62,114 nt of DNA from Bacteroidales bacterium (GTDB lineage Bacteria; Bacteroidota; Bacteroidia; Bacteroidales; F082), in contig JACCQN010000018.1 in the NCBI GenBank assembly GCA_015709215.1, positions 1-62,114 on the forward strand. The letters run 5' to 3'. This document shows positions 43,135 to 52,732 of this stretch, in pieces. A program made the position numbers and the translations under genes. Under the pieces are notes generated by a model. That model did not search any database and was not told where the DNA came from. It was given only the letters and a program-made list of their open reading frames with translations. Position 1 is the stretch's first letter. Each line of letters opens with the position of its first letter.

Positions 43135-44385
43135 TTAATCTTCAAGTGAATGGACAATAAGTCCTGAACGTAATTTTGGTTCAAACCATGTAGTTTTGGG
43201 CGGCATGATGTTCCCTGAATCTGCAATGTCGATGAGCTGTTTCATGCTTACCGGAAAAAGTGCAAAAGCAACAGCCATTTCGCCCGAGTCAACTCTTTTG
43301 CTTAATTCGTCTAAGCCACGAATGCCACCAACAAAATCAATCCTTTTCGAGCGTCTGAGATCCTGGATGTTAAGAATAGGTTCCAAAACTTCCTTGGTGA
43401 GAATCGTTACATCAAGCACTCCAATTGGATCATTGTCATCGTAAGTGTCTGGCTTTGCTGTAAGGATGTACCATTCACCATCAAGATACATCGAAAATTC
43501 GTGTAAATGTGAGGGTTTAACGCTGTCTTTGCCTTTCTTATCGAGTGTGAATCTTTTTTCAAGTTTTGCCAAAAATTCTTCCTTGCTCAGCCCGTTCAGA
43601 TCTTTAACAACACGATTGTAATCAATGATAGTGAGTTGATCATCAGGAAAATGAGCGGCAAGAAAATAATTGTATTCTTCTTTTCCGGTATGATTGGGGT
43701 TTTTTTCTTTCTTTTCATTTCCAACCAAAGCAGCAGCTGCGGTGCGATGATGGCCATCAGCAACATAGGTAGCCGGAAGTTGTTCAAAAAGTTGAATCAA
43801 TCTGTCAATCAGTTTTTGCTGATCAATCACCCAAAAATGATGTCCAATCCCGTCATCGGCTATAAAATCATACACCGCTTTATTTTCATTTACAAAAGCT
43901 TCAACGATTTCGTCGATTTCTTTTTTGGCTGGATAGGAGAAGAAAACAGGCTCCATATTGGCATTAGTTACCCGAACGTGTTTCATTCGATCTTCCTCTT
44001 TGTCAGGCCGTGTAAGTTCGTGTTTTTTGATTACATTGTTCATATAATCTTCAACACCGGCACAGCCTACAATACCATATTGTGTTTTGCCCTTCATGGT
44101 TTGGGCATAGATATATAAGCAGGGTTTTTCATCCTGAACGAGCCACTTTTTATCGCGGAAAAGCTTAAAGTTTTCTGCTGCCTTATTATAAACCGCTTCG
44201 CTGTATAGGTCGATATCTTCCGGCAGGTCGATTTCGGGTTTGATGATATGAAGCAGGCTATATGGGTTGCCAGCAGCTTCCTGACGTGCCTCTGTCGAAT
44301 TTAATACATCATAAGGACGTGATGCCAGTTCTTTTACAATATTTGCCGGTGGTCGCCAGCCTTTGAAAGCTTTAAGAATTGCCAT
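43135..44385 (-). CDS. DUF1015 family protein, possibly a serine kinase-like enzyme
   Basis: The 416-residue protein has the DUF1015 start (ILKAFKGWRPPANIVKELAS), HVRVTNANMEPVFFSYPAKK, and the motif YVADGHHRTAAA (about 208-218). The DGHHR loop resembles the DGHHR of ParB-fold free-serine kinases (SerK, SbnI). It lies in an operon with serC and serA and no serB, so a role in phosphoserine/serine conversion is a natural guess. That role is inference. Confidence 0.82.
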   Translation of the reverse strand: MAILKAFKGWRPPANIVKELASRPYDVLNSTEARQEAAGNPYSLLHIIKPEIDLPEDIDLYSEAVYNKAAENFKLFRDKKWLVQDEKPCLYIYAQTMKGKTQYGIVGCAGVEDYMNNVIKKHELTRPDKEEDRMKHVRVTNANMEPVFFSYPAKKEIDEIVEAFVNENKAVYDFIADDGIGHHFWVIDQQKLIDRLIQLFEQLPATYVADGHHRTAAAALVGNEKKEKNPNHTGKEEYNYFLAAHFPDDQLTIIDYNRVVKDLNGLSKEEFLAKLEKRFTLDKKGKDSVKPSHLHEFSMYLDGEWYILTAKPDTYDDNDPIGVLDVTILTKEVLEPILNIQDLRRSKRIDFVGGIRGLDELSKRVDSGEMAVAFALFPVSMKQLIDIADSGNIMPPKTTWFEPKLRSGLIVHSLED

Positions 44386-44406
44386 AGTTGTTATTATGTT
44401 TATAGG

Positions 44407-44841
44407 TTACCAATTTTTTTGTGGATAAGAATCATCTTCAATCTCATCGCTTTGAGCCTGATTTTTTTGCAGCGAAGTGATCAGAGCACCCAGCATCTTG
44501 GTCATTTCCATCAGTTGATTTCTTGATTCAAATTCTGCCTCATCATCTATCATATTTTCTCTAAGAGCAAGTGTACCATATACTACACAAGTACGGATGG
44601 CACTTTTTGAAATTTTGAGATGGTAAATAAATTGGGACTTATTGCGTGCCGATCCTTCTGCAATATTTAATGCAATCTGGCGGGCAGCTTCGCTGAATGC
44701 GTTTGCAATTCCGAAGGTATCAAAAGCTTCCTGACTGGCCAGATGATCTTTTACCCACAGGATATAGTCCATTGCTTTATGGTAAATACGGAGATCTTCA
44801 AACCGGAAAAATGCTGGGGTAGTCTGATTTTGGTGATTCAT
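44407..44841 (-). CDS. Four-helix-bundle (S23-type) protein
   Basis: The 144-residue protein matches the four-helix-bundle/S23 family: FFRFEDLRIYHKAMDYILWV, FGIANAFSEAARQIALNIAE, GSARNKSQFIYHLKISKSAI and the long helix to LITSLQKNQAQ. S23-like proteins are known from 23S rRNA intervening sequences and stray genes in many bacteria. It sits between serA and the DUF1015 gene in the operon (66 and 22 bases of space), which looks like an insertion. Its role is unknown. Confidence 0.8.
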   Translation of the reverse strand: MNHQNQTTPAFFRFEDLRIYHKAMDYILWVKDHLASQEAFDTFGIANAFSEAARQIALNIAEGSARNKSQFIYHLKISKSAIRTCVVYGTLALRENMIDDEAEFESRNQLMEMTKMLGALITSLQKNQAQSDEIEDDSYPQKNW

Positions 44842-44906
44842 AATCCGAATAACTCACTTTTATTGATAAAAACCGGACAATGGATTGCCCGGCTTCTTAT
44901 CCTGAT

Positions 44907-45827
44907 TTAATTAACTTTGAAAGTTGTATCGCCTTCTTCAAAAAATGCAATGATCTGTTTTGCAGCAGCTATGCCTGCATTGATATTGGCTTCGGCAGTT
45001 TGTGCTCCCATCTTTTTAGGTGTAAAAAAACACTGTGAAGCAAAATTCTCTTTGAGTTCGGCAGCATTGTCGGGAGCAATATCCGAAACATAATTAAAGC
45101 CTTTGCGCTCAGCAAGAATCTTTTTAAGATCATCTTCATTGATCACTTCTTTTCGTGCTGTATTTACGAGAGTAGCATTAGCAGGCATTTTTGAAAGTAA
45201 ATCGTAGTTAATTAATTTTCTGGTTTTGTCGTTGGCAGGAATATGTAACGAAATATAATCACTACCGCTGTAAAGTGTTTCAATACTTTCAACCACTTCC
45301 ACCCCATCTTTTTGGATGTCCTCTGCCTTAACAAAAGGATCAAAAGCTTTCAGGTTCATACCAAAACCTTTGGCAATACGTGCAACGTTCTTACCAACAT
45401 TACCATAAGCATGAATCCCTAAGGTTTTTCCTTTTAATTCAGTTCCGGAGCTGCCATTAAATTGATTGCGAGCCTGATACACCATCATGCCAAAAGCCAG
45501 TTCGGCTACCGCATTACTGTTCTGGCCGGGGGTGTTCATCACTACAATATTTTTGGCGCTTGCTGCTGCCAGATCTACATTATCATAACCAGCACCGGCC
45601 CGAACGATAATTTGAAGCTGTTCGGCATTTTCGATTACTGCCTGATTGGCTTTATCACTTCTGATAATCACAGCATCAACATCTTGTGCTGCGTCAACAA
45701 ATTGCTGATGATCAGTGTATTTTTCCAGAAAAATACAAGAATATCCGGCTTTATCGAAAATAGCTTTGATATTGTCAGCGGCTATTTTTGCAAACGGTTT
45801 TTCTGTTGCTACCAATACTTTTTTCAT
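44907..45827 (-). CDS. serA: 3-phosphoglycerate dehydrogenase (short form, no ACT domain)
   Basis: The 306-residue dehydrogenase has NAD-binding Rossmann features (GKTLGIHAYGNVGKNVARIA), IIVRAGAGYDNVDLAAA, VNTARKEVINEDDL with the substrate Arg, and the C-terminal segment FFTPKKMGAQTAEAN. In standard enzymes the last has a catalytic His (TPHIG); here Lys271-Lys272 occupy that place. I recall this KK pattern in Bacteroidota serA proteins. It catalyses the first step of serine synthesis from 3-phosphoglycerate. No regulatory ACT domain is present. It follows serC by 94 bases. Confidence 0.88.
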   Translation of the reverse strand: MKKVLVATEKPFAKIAADNIKAIFDKAGYSCIFLEKYTDHQQFVDAAQDVDAVIIRSDKANQAVIENAEQLQIIVRAGAGYDNVDLAAASAKNIVVMNTPGQNSNAVAELAFGMMVYQARNQFNGSSGTELKGKTLGIHAYGNVGKNVARIAKGFGMNLKAFDPFVKAEDIQKDGVEVVESIETLYSGSDYISLHIPANDKTRKLINYDLLSKMPANATLVNTARKEVINEDDLKKILAERKGFNYVSDIAPDNAAELKENFASQCFFTPKKMGAQTAEANINAGIAAAKQIIAFFEEGDTTFKVN

Positions 45828-45921
45828 ATCTCAAAATTTTCAATGATTTTAAAAAAATAAGATTAAAGACCAGTCAGAAAACCTTTTTGGTTACGACCGG
45901 TATTGTTGTTTTAAGCTTTTG

Positions 45922-46992
45922 CTAAATAGTATGTTCAAATTCTTGCATTACTTTTACCAATGCTTCGACACTTTCGAGCGGAAGTGCATTGTATAATGAT
46001 GCCCTGAAACCACCTACATCGCGATGTCCTTTGATACCAATCATGCCACGTTCTGTAGCAAATTCGTTAAAGGCTTTTTCGTGTGCTTCATAGCCTTCGT
46101 TCATCACAAAGCAAACGTTCATACGCGAGCGATCAGCCGGATCAGGAACTGTTGCTTTGAAAAGTTTATTGCGATCAATTTCATCGTAAAGCATTTCGGA
46201 TTTTTTGATGTTGATTTTTTCCATTTCAGCCACTCCACCTTTTTCCTTAAGCCATTTAAGTGTCTGCAAAGCAGCAAAAATAGGCACTACAGGAGGAGTG
46301 TTAAACATTGAACCCTTATCAATATGAGTTTGATAATTCAACATGGTGGGGATGTCTCGGTCAACTTTGCCAAGCACATCGTGTTTTACAACTACAAAAG
46401 TAACGCCGGCAGGGGCAAGGTTCTTCTGCGCTCCACCATAAATAATTGCATATTTTGAAACATCAATCGGACGGCTGAAAATATCCGACGACATATCAGC
46501 AACCACGGGCACAGGCGAATCAATGTCGTGCAAAATTTCTGTGCCGAAGATGGTGTTGTTTGTAGTGATGTGGAAATAATCTGCATTAGCTGGAATGGTG
46601 AAATCTTTTGGAATGTAGTTGAAATTCTTGTCTTCAGAAGTGGCAACGATTTCTACTTCACCAAAGATTTTGGCTTCTTTGATTGCCTTTTTCGACCAGG
46701 CACCTGTGTTTAAATAGGCAGCTTTCTTTTTAAAAAGATTGTAAGGCACCATGCAGAATTGCGTGCTTGCGCCACCTCCAAGGAAAATTACTGAGTAACC
46801 TTCAGGGATGTTTAGCAACTCTTTGAAAAGTGCCTGAGCCTCTTCAACAACTGCGATAAATTGTTTGCTTCGATGCGAAATTTCCATCAGCGAAAGTCCC
46901 ATTCCTGCAAAATCGTGCAAGGCTTTGGCTGTGTTTTCGATGGTGTACTGTGGCAGGATAGATGGTCCTGCGTAAAAGTTATGCTTTTTCAT
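45922..46992 (-). CDS. serC: Phosphoserine aminotransferase
   Basis: The 356-residue enzyme has the family landmarks [78 protein letters not shown] and [18 protein letters not shown] with the PLP-binding Lys. SerC converts 3-phosphohydroxypyruvate and glutamate to phosphoserine. It is the first gene of the minus-strand operon and has a promoter box at 47175-47182. Confidence 0.94.
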   Translation of the reverse strand: MKKHNFYAGPSILPQYTIENTAKALHDFAGMGLSLMEISHRSKQFIAVVEEAQALFKELLNIPEGYSVIFLGGGASTQFCMVPYNLFKKKAAYLNTGAWSKKAIKEAKIFGEVEIVATSEDKNFNYIPKDFTIPANADYFHITTNNTIFGTEILHDIDSPVPVVADMSSDIFSRPIDVSKYAIIYGGAQKNLAPAGVTFVVVKHDVLGKVDRDIPTMLNYQTHIDKGSMFNTPPVVPIFAALQTLKWLKEKGGVAEMEKINIKKSEMLYDEIDRNKLFKATVPDPADRSRMNVCFVMNEGYEAHEKAFNEFATERGMIGIKGHRDVGGFRASLYNALPLESVEALVKVMQEFEHTI

Positions 46993-47174
46993 AATTAAAT
47001 GAGTTTAAAAAATTATGTTTGATAGAGGTATTCCAGTATAAAAAATATATTTTTCAAAATTCTCCTTTGCGTATTGCTCTGACAAATCCATGGTATTTAG
47101 CAAAAAGCATTGTTTATCATCTTACAATTGTGATGTACTTAAAAATTTAATTAAATCTTACATCACTTCGCGAG

Positions 47175-47182
47175 CAAAGATA
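47175..47182 (-). promoter_or_regulatory. -7 promoter box of the serine operon
   Basis: The minus strand reads TATCTTTG, matching TAnnTTTG; the leader to serC would be about 175 bases, long enough for regulation, but I see no riboswitch-like structure in it. Confidence 0.55.
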
Positions 47183-47226
47183 GTAGTTTTAGATGTATTG
47201 TGAAATAATTAACCAAACTATTTCTG

Positions 47227-47234
47227 TATTTTTG
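47227..47234 (+). promoter_or_regulatory. -7 promoter box of the acyl-CoA reductase gene
   Basis: TATTTTTG matches TAnnTTTG, 26 bases before the ATG at 47261; divergent from the serine operon box 50 bases away. Confidence 0.55.
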
Positions 47235-47260
47235 CAAACGTTTTAAATCATATCATTCAT

Positions 47261-48322
47261 ATGCTTTTTATACATCAAAGGATAGCTGCTTTTTCACAAC
47301 TTGGAGTGCATCTTAAGAGCCTGTTAAACGATTTTAAAACAGGTAAAATTAACACAGTTTTTGCTGATGATGTGATGCAGGCTGCTTTGAGTAGTAATCC
47401 CTGGTTTACTAAAGATAACATTCATTTAATGTTGGAAAGTATAGCCGAAATGCTGGATAATAGCAATCTGGAAAAGATTTTAAGCACTTATCCGCTACTC
47501 GGGAAAAATCAGCAAGCAAAAACTGTTGCCGTAATAATGGCAGGGAATATCCCGCTTGTTGGATTTCAGGATTTTTTGCATGTTTTGTTGAGTGGGCACA
47601 AATTTCTCGGAAAACTTTCTCATCAGGACTGTTTTTTATTACCTGCCCTGGCTGAAATGCTGATCACAATTGAACCTGAATTTGAAACCCGTATTAGTTT
47701 CACGGAACAAAAAATAAGCAATTTTGACGCTGTAATTGCAACAGGCAGTGATAATAGTGGTCGTTATTTTGATTATTATTTCCGGCAGTTTCCTAATCTG
47801 ATCAGACGCAATCGGCATGGCGTTGGTATTCTCGCAGGAGAAGAATCAATGGCTTCCTTGCAAAATCTGGGAAGGGATGTTTTTTCCTTTTTCGGGCTGG
47901 GCTGCCGCAATGTATCAACTCTTTTTGTGCCGCTTCACTTTGATTTTGAACTTTTATTCAGGGCTTTTGAAAGCTTTTCAACTGTTGCTGAACACAGTAA
48001 ATATTTTAATAATTATGAATATAACAAGGCAATTTTCCTTGTCAATGGAGTGCAACACCTCGATAACGGATTTGTTTTAATCCGGCGAGCAGAAGATTTT
48101 GGAAGTCCTGTTGCGGTGCTGCATTATCAAGTGTACAGCGAGGTGGAAAATCTGAAAGAGGTGCTCGATTTAAATCAAAATAAAATTCAGTGCATTGTTT
48201 CTGATAACGGATGGTATGCAGGGTCTTATTCATTTGGCAAGGCACAGTTTCCAGGTTTAACGGATTATGCAGATCGACAGGATACGATTCAGTTTTTGCT
48301 GGGCTTGTCTTCCATAGTTTAG
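47261..48322 (+). CDS. LuxC-like acyl-CoA reductase
   Basis: The 353-residue protein belongs to the aldehyde-dehydrogenase-like LuxC family: [70 protein letters not shown] and [19 protein letters not shown], which holds the catalytic Cys. LuxC proteins reduce acyl-CoA or activated acyl groups to aldehydes. No luxD/luxE-like partner is nearby, so it may act on an acyl-CoA of another pathway. It is a single gene. Confidence 0.85.
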   Translation: MLFIHQRIAAFSQLGVHLKSLLNDFKTGKINTVFADDVMQAALSSNPWFTKDNIHLMLESIAEMLDNSNLEKILSTYPLLGKNQQAKTVAVIMAGNIPLVGFQDFLHVLLSGHKFLGKLSHQDCFLLPALAEMLITIEPEFETRISFTEQKISNFDAVIATGSDNSGRYFDYYFRQFPNLIRRNRHGVGILAGEESMASLQNLGRDVFSFFGLGCRNVSTLFVPLHFDFELLFRAFESFSTVAEHSKYFNNYEYNKAIFLVNGVQHLDNGFVLIRRAEDFGSPVAVLHYQVYSEVENLKEVLDLNQNKIQCIVSDNGWYAGSYSFGKAQFPGLTDYADRQDTIQFLLGLSSIV

Positions 48323-48369
48323 TGGTTTTGGGAGGTTGAAAAGAAAAAAAAGAAAAAACCCTAAAAATG

Positions 48370-48402
48370 TTTGGGATATTTCAATGAAAGACTGTATTTT
48401 TG
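48370..48402 (+). promoter_or_regulatory. Promoter of rpmE2
   Basis: TTTG (48370-48373), a 21-base spacer and TATTTTTG (48395-48402) match the phylum promoter; the ATG is 32 bases further. Confidence 0.7.
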
Positions 48403-48434
48403 CAGCCCTTAAATTTATAAGCCAAATTGTAGCG

Positions 48435-48701
48435 ATGAAAAAAGACATTCACCCAAAGAATTACCGATTAGTTGTTTTTAAAGACATGTCGAACGATTAT
48501 AGTTTTATTTCACGTTCGACGATCAGCACCAAAGATACCATTGTGTGGGACGACGGTAATGAATATCCGCTTGTTAAACTTGAGATTTCACATATGTCCC
48601 ACCCATTTTACACCGGTAAAATGAAGCTTGTTGACTCGGCCGGACGTGTTGATAAATTTAAAAACCGGTATAAAAAGCATTACGATCAGAAAGCCAAATA
48701 G
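48435..48701 (+). CDS. rpmE2: 50S ribosomal protein L31 type B
   Basis: ATG 48435 is used; a longer frame upstream runs through the promoter. The 88-residue protein reads [20 protein letters not shown], later [27 protein letters not shown] and [19 protein letters not shown]. It lacks the CxxC zinc motif, which marks the type B (zinc-independent) form. It is monocistronic with its own promoter and terminator. Confidence 0.93.
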   Translation: MKKDIHPKNYRLVVFKDMSNDYSFISRSTISTKDTIVWDDGNEYPLVKLEISHMSHPFYTGKMKLVDSAGRVDKFKNRYKKHYDQKAK

Positions 48702-48719
48702 GCTCAGGTAAAACATTTG

Positions 48720-48754
48720 AAGCCCTTTCCTGATTAGGTGAGGGCTTTTTTTTA
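48720..48754 (+). terminator. Intrinsic terminator of rpmE2
   Basis: Stem AAGCCCT / AGGGCTT with a 14-base loop, followed by a run of eight Ts. Confidence 0.85.
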
Positions 48755-48776
48755 TAGTTGGTAAAATTTTCAATTT

Positions 48777-48810
48777 TTTGATATAAATACATTAAAATTC
48801 AGTATATTTG
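48777..48810 (+). promoter_or_regulatory. Promoter of the GlmU-like gene
   Basis: TTTG (48777-48780), a 22-base spacer and TATATTTG (48803-48810), 30 bases before the ATG. Confidence 0.55.
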
Positions 48811-48839
48811 TTCAGTAACTATAAACAAGCTTACCGTCC

Positions 48840-50027
48840 ATGAATTACATCCTTTTCGACAGTACTTTCAGAAATAATTTGCTGCCGCTAACTTTTACCC
48901 GTCCTGTTGCCGATTTACGAATTGGAATACTCACTATTCGTGAAAAATGGGAACTTTTGCTTCAGGAGAAAACATCTACTCTCACTGAACCTTACCTTGC
49001 TGTAAAATACCCGCTGGTAAAAGCTGAAACGAACGTACTCATTAATGGCTCAATTTGCCCAAATGCCAAATTGCTTGCAGAAGTTAAGAAACTTAAATCA
49101 GGTGAAACATTGGTTCAAGACGATAGTATAATCGCTATGTGTCTCAAAGCTGATTCGTTGGATAGCTTTGGTGGCGAAGCTGCTGATGATATTTCTACGA
49201 TCAGTACAGATATTGATTTTATAAAAATTGAAAACACCTGGGAGTTGTTTCAATTCAACGACCGCGCTATTCGCGAAGATTTTGAGTTGCTCACGAAAGG
49301 AAGAAAATCGCAAGCTCTTAGTAAAACAAATCGTGTCGTTAACCCGGAGAATATCTTCGTGGAAGAGGGTGCAGTTGTAGAATTTTCTATTTTAAATGCT
49401 TCAACCGGACCAATTTACATTGGAAAAGATGCTGAAGTAATGGAGGGCAGTAAAGTTCGCGGGCCGCTGGCGCTTTGTGATCATGCTGTTTTAAAAATGG
49501 ATGCTAAAATTTATGGAGCCACTACGATAGGGCCTTATTCTAAAGTGGGCGGCGAAGTAAATAATTCTATTATTTTAGGCTATTCCAACAAAGCCCACGA
49601 CGGTTTTCTTGGGCATTCTGTTTTGGGCGAATGGTGCAATCTTGGTGCTGATACCAACACTTCAAACCTTAAAAATACTTACGAAGAGGTTAAATTGTGG
49701 TCATATGCCGAGGATGCTTTCGTAGCTACCGGTTTGCAATTTTGTGGCCTGATCATGGGCGACCATTCTAAATCTGGCATCAATACCATGTTTAACACTG
49801 GTACTGTGGTTGGAGTTAATTCCAACATCTATGGTGCAGGTTTTCAGCGCAATTTTGTCCCCTCTTTCTCATGGGGTGGCACGCATGGTTTTGTAGATTT
49901 TGATTTAAACAAAGCCCTTAAGATTGCTAATGCTGTTTACAAGCGTCGAGGTGTAGCGCTTGATAAGGTAGAAATGTCTATTTTAAAAGAAATCTACAAC
50001 CTGACCCATAAAAATCGCAGAGCCTAA
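48840..50027 (+). CDS. GlmU-like sugar-phosphate nucleotidyltransferase/acetyltransferase (alternative Bacteroidota form)
   Basis: The 395-residue protein lacks the usual LAAGxGTRM loop; it starts MNYILFDSTFRNNLLPLTFT and continues RPVADLRIGILTIREKWELL, the mark of the alternative GlmU group. A left-handed beta-helix follows (IYIGKDAEVMEGSKVRGPLA, KIYGATTIGPYSKVGGEVNN, LGHSVLGEWCNLGADTNTSN). It should make UDP-N-acetylglucosamine for cell-wall and surface polymers; which of the two steps it performs is not provable here. Confidence 0.85.
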   Translation: MNYILFDSTFRNNLLPLTFTRPVADLRIGILTIREKWELLLQEKTSTLTEPYLAVKYPLVKAETNVLINGSICPNAKLLAEVKKLKSGETLVQDDSIIAMCLKADSLDSFGGEAADDISTISTDIDFIKIENTWELFQFNDRAIREDFELLTKGRKSQALSKTNRVVNPENIFVEEGAVVEFSILNASTGPIYIGKDAEVMEGSKVRGPLALCDHAVLKMDAKIYGATTIGPYSKVGGEVNNSIILGYSNKAHDGFLGHSVLGEWCNLGADTNTSNLKNTYEEVKLWSYAEDAFVATGLQFCGLIMGDHSKSGINTMFNTGTVVGVNSNIYGAGFQRNFVPSFSWGGTHGFVDFDLNKALKIANAVYKRRGVALDKVEMSILKEIYNLTHKNRRA

Positions 50028-50200
50028 TACTAATCACTGGCACATTTCTTGACTTTTACAGTGGTATAATACAGCTAGATAAAAATAATGGCCTCTGTAA
50101 CAGTTGGATATAATTTTAAAATTAGTCTTTTCAGTAATGATTTTATTACTGAGTCATCCTTTATACTGTTCAATGTGCCAAAATGTCCGAATAAAATAAT

Positions 50201-52648
50201 ATGAAAAACATATTTAATTCAAATTTTCAGTTAACCGATTTACTTGAGTCTGATGCGGAATTTATTCCTTTGCTTTCTCCAGAGGATGAGGAACAGATGA
50301 ATGCAGAAGAACTACCGGAAGAGTTGGCTATACTGCCCTTGCGCAATGCTGTGCTGTTTCCGGGTGTTGTGATTCCTATTACCGTTGGAAGGGATAAGTC
50401 GATAAGATTGGTAAAAGAGGCCTACCGCAAAGAACGGATCATTGGTGTAGTTTCTCAAAAAGATCCTTCTGTCGAAGATCCTTCGTTTAACGACCTTAAT
50501 ACCGTAGGAACTGTAGCTCGGATACTCAAAACTTTACAGATGCCGGATGGTAATACAACGGTAATCATTCAGGGGATGAAGCGTTTTCGCTTATTGGAAA
50601 TGGTTCAGGAAACACCTTATTTCAGGGCACGCACAGGGGCTTTTGACGCTGAAATTGAACTACCAAAAGATCGTCAGTTTCAGGCACTTATGCAGTCGCT
50701 GAAAGATTTGTCGCTTCAGATTATTCAAAAATCACCACACATCCCTACTGAAGCATCATTTGCAATAAAAAATATCGAGTCTCCTGTTTTTTTAATCAAT
50801 TTTGTTTCGAGCAACCTAAATATTGATGTGGTTGAAAAACAAAAATTGCTCGAAATCAAAAATATGGTGCAACGAGCAAATGTGGTTTTGGCAGCGCTAA
50901 CAAAGGAGTTGCAGTTGCTTGACTTAAAAAATCAAATTCAAAACAAAGTTAAAACTGATTTGGATAAGCAACAACGTGATTACTTTTTAAACCAACAACT
51001 TAAGACCATTCAGGAGGAACTGGGAGGATCTCCCAACGACTTGGATATAAGAGATTTGCGTGCGAAAGCCGAAAACAAAAAGTGGTCTAAGCAGGTTAAA
51101 GATGTTTTTGAACGTGAGCTGACAAAATTGCAGCGTATGAATCCGCAGGCTGCAGAATACGGTATCCAACATAATTATCTCGAATTTTTAGTGGAATTGC
51201 CCTGGAATGAGTTTACTGAGGATAACCTGGATTTAAAAAATGCTCAAAAAGTTCTTGATAATGACCATTTTGGGTTGGATAAGGTGAAAGAACGAATCAT
51301 TGAATACCTGGCAATTCTTAAAATAAAAAAGGATATGAAATCGCCAATTTTGTGCCTGGTTGGACCTCCCGGAGTTGGAAAAACATCCTTAGGAAAATCA
51401 ATCGCTTCGGCACTTAACCGCAAATATATCCGAATGTCATTGGGTGGTTTGCGCGATGAGGCTGAATTGCGTGGTCACCGTAAAACATATATTGGTGCTA
51501 TGCCTGGTCGTATTATTCAGAACCTCAGGAAGGTAAAATCGTCCAATCCGGTATTTGTATTAGATGAAATTGATAAAGTTAGTGGTAACACTATTAGTGG
51601 AGATCCACAGTCAGCCTTGCTGGAAGTGCTTGATCCGGAACAAAATACTAACTTTTACGATAACTTTCTCGAAATGGAGTACGATCTTTCGAGGGTGATG
51701 TTCATCGCAACGGCAAATACTCTTAGCAGTGTTCATCCTGCATTGCGCGATAGAATGGAAGTAATTGATCTGAATGGTTATCTGATTGAGGAAAAACTGG
51801 AGATTGCCCGAAGACATCTGATACCCAAACAGATGAAAGAACATGGCTTAAATGTCAAACAGATTATTTTTCCAAAGAAAGTGATTGAGGATATTATTGA
51901 GCATTATACGCGCGAAGCTGGTGTGAGAACTTTGGAAAGGCAATTGTCACGAATTATACGCAACAAGGCCAGATTTATCGCAATGGAAGAAGATTACGAG
52001 CCTAAAGTTGGTAAGGAGGATGTTGAAAAGGTACTCGGAATAAGACGTTTCCAGCGCGAGAAAGCGATGCAGCATGATGTGCCGGGTGTTGCAACAGGCT
52101 TGGCCTGGACTCCGGTTGGTGGCGAAATACTATTTATTGAAGTTAGCCTTAGCCGTGGAAAAGGCGATTTGAAGCTTACTGGTAATTTGGGCGATGTGAT
52201 GAAAGAATCAGCAATAATTGCCTATGAATTTTTGAAAGCACATGCCTCAAATTTTGCACTTGAACCTGATATTTTTGATAAATGGAATGTGCATATTCAT
52301 GTGCCTGAAGGCGCAACTCCTAAAGATGGCCCTTCGGCAGGAATCACTATGCTTACAGCACTTACATCGGCTTTTACACAGCGCAAAGTGAAGTCAAGAC
52401 TGGCAATGACAGGCGAAATAACCTTACGTGGAAAAGTATTGCCTGTGGGAGGAATAAAAGAAAAAATATTAGCCGCTAAGCGCAGTAGCATCAACGATAT
52501 TATCCTTTCTGAAGACAACAGGAAAGATTTTAATGAAATTCCAGAAGACTATATCAAAGGAATAAATTTCCATTTTGTTTCGCAGATGACTGAGGTTTTG
52601 GAATTGGCTTTACTTAAGGAGAAAATCAAAAACCCACTTGCGCTTTAA
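50201..52648 (+). CDS. lon: ATP-dependent protease Lon
   Basis: The 815-residue protease has an N-terminal substrate-binding domain (LAILPLRNAVLFPGVVIPIT), a coiled coil (DKQQRDYFLNQQLKTIQEEL), an AAA+ module with GPPGVGKTS and Walker B FVLDEID, and a C-terminal peptidase domain. There Ser712 (KDGPSAG) and Lys755 form the catalytic dyad with the usual 43-residue spacing. It degrades misfolded and regulatory proteins in the cytoplasm. It stands alone, 173 bases after the GlmU-like gene. Confidence 0.96.
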   Translation: MKNIFNSNFQLTDLLESDAEFIPLLSPEDEEQMNAEELPEELAILPLRNAVLFPGVVIPITVGRDKSIRLVKEAYRKERIIGVVSQKDPSVEDPSFNDLNTVGTVARILKTLQMPDGNTTVIIQGMKRFRLLEMVQETPYFRARTGAFDAEIELPKDRQFQALMQSLKDLSLQIIQKSPHIPTEASFAIKNIESPVFLINFVSSNLNIDVVEKQKLLEIKNMVQRANVVLAALTKELQLLDLKNQIQNKVKTDLDKQQRDYFLNQQLKTIQEELGGSPNDLDIRDLRAKAENKKWSKQVKDVFERELTKLQRMNPQAAEYGIQHNYLEFLVELPWNEFTEDNLDLKNAQKVLDNDHFGLDKVKERIIEYLAILKIKKDMKSPILCLVGPPGVGKTSLGKSIASALNRKYIRMSLGGLRDEAELRGHRKTYIGAMPGRIIQNLRKVKSSNPVFVLDEIDKVSGNTISGDPQSALLEVLDPEQNTNFYDNFLEMEYDLSRVMFIATANTLSSVHPALRDRMEVIDLNGYLIEEKLEIARRHLIPKQMKEHGLNVKQIIFPKKVIEDIIEHYTREAGVRTLERQLSRIIRNKARFIAMEEDYEPKVGKEDVEKVLGIRRFQREKAMQHDVPGVATGLAWTPVGGEILFIEVSLSRGKGDLKLTGNLGDVMKESAIIAYEFLKAHASNFALEPDIFDKWNVHIHVPEGATPKDGPSAGITMLTALTSAFTQRKVKSRLAMTGEITLRGKVLPVGGIKEKILAAKRSSINDIILSEDNRKDFNEIPEDYIKGINFHFVSQMTEVLELALLKEKIKNPLAL

Positions 52649-52732
52649 ATTGAACATTTTGCAAACTCAATTGTCTTTTTTTCTATTGTAAATAATTTGT
52701 TTCTACTTATTGGAAAGAAGAACTCATTTTTT

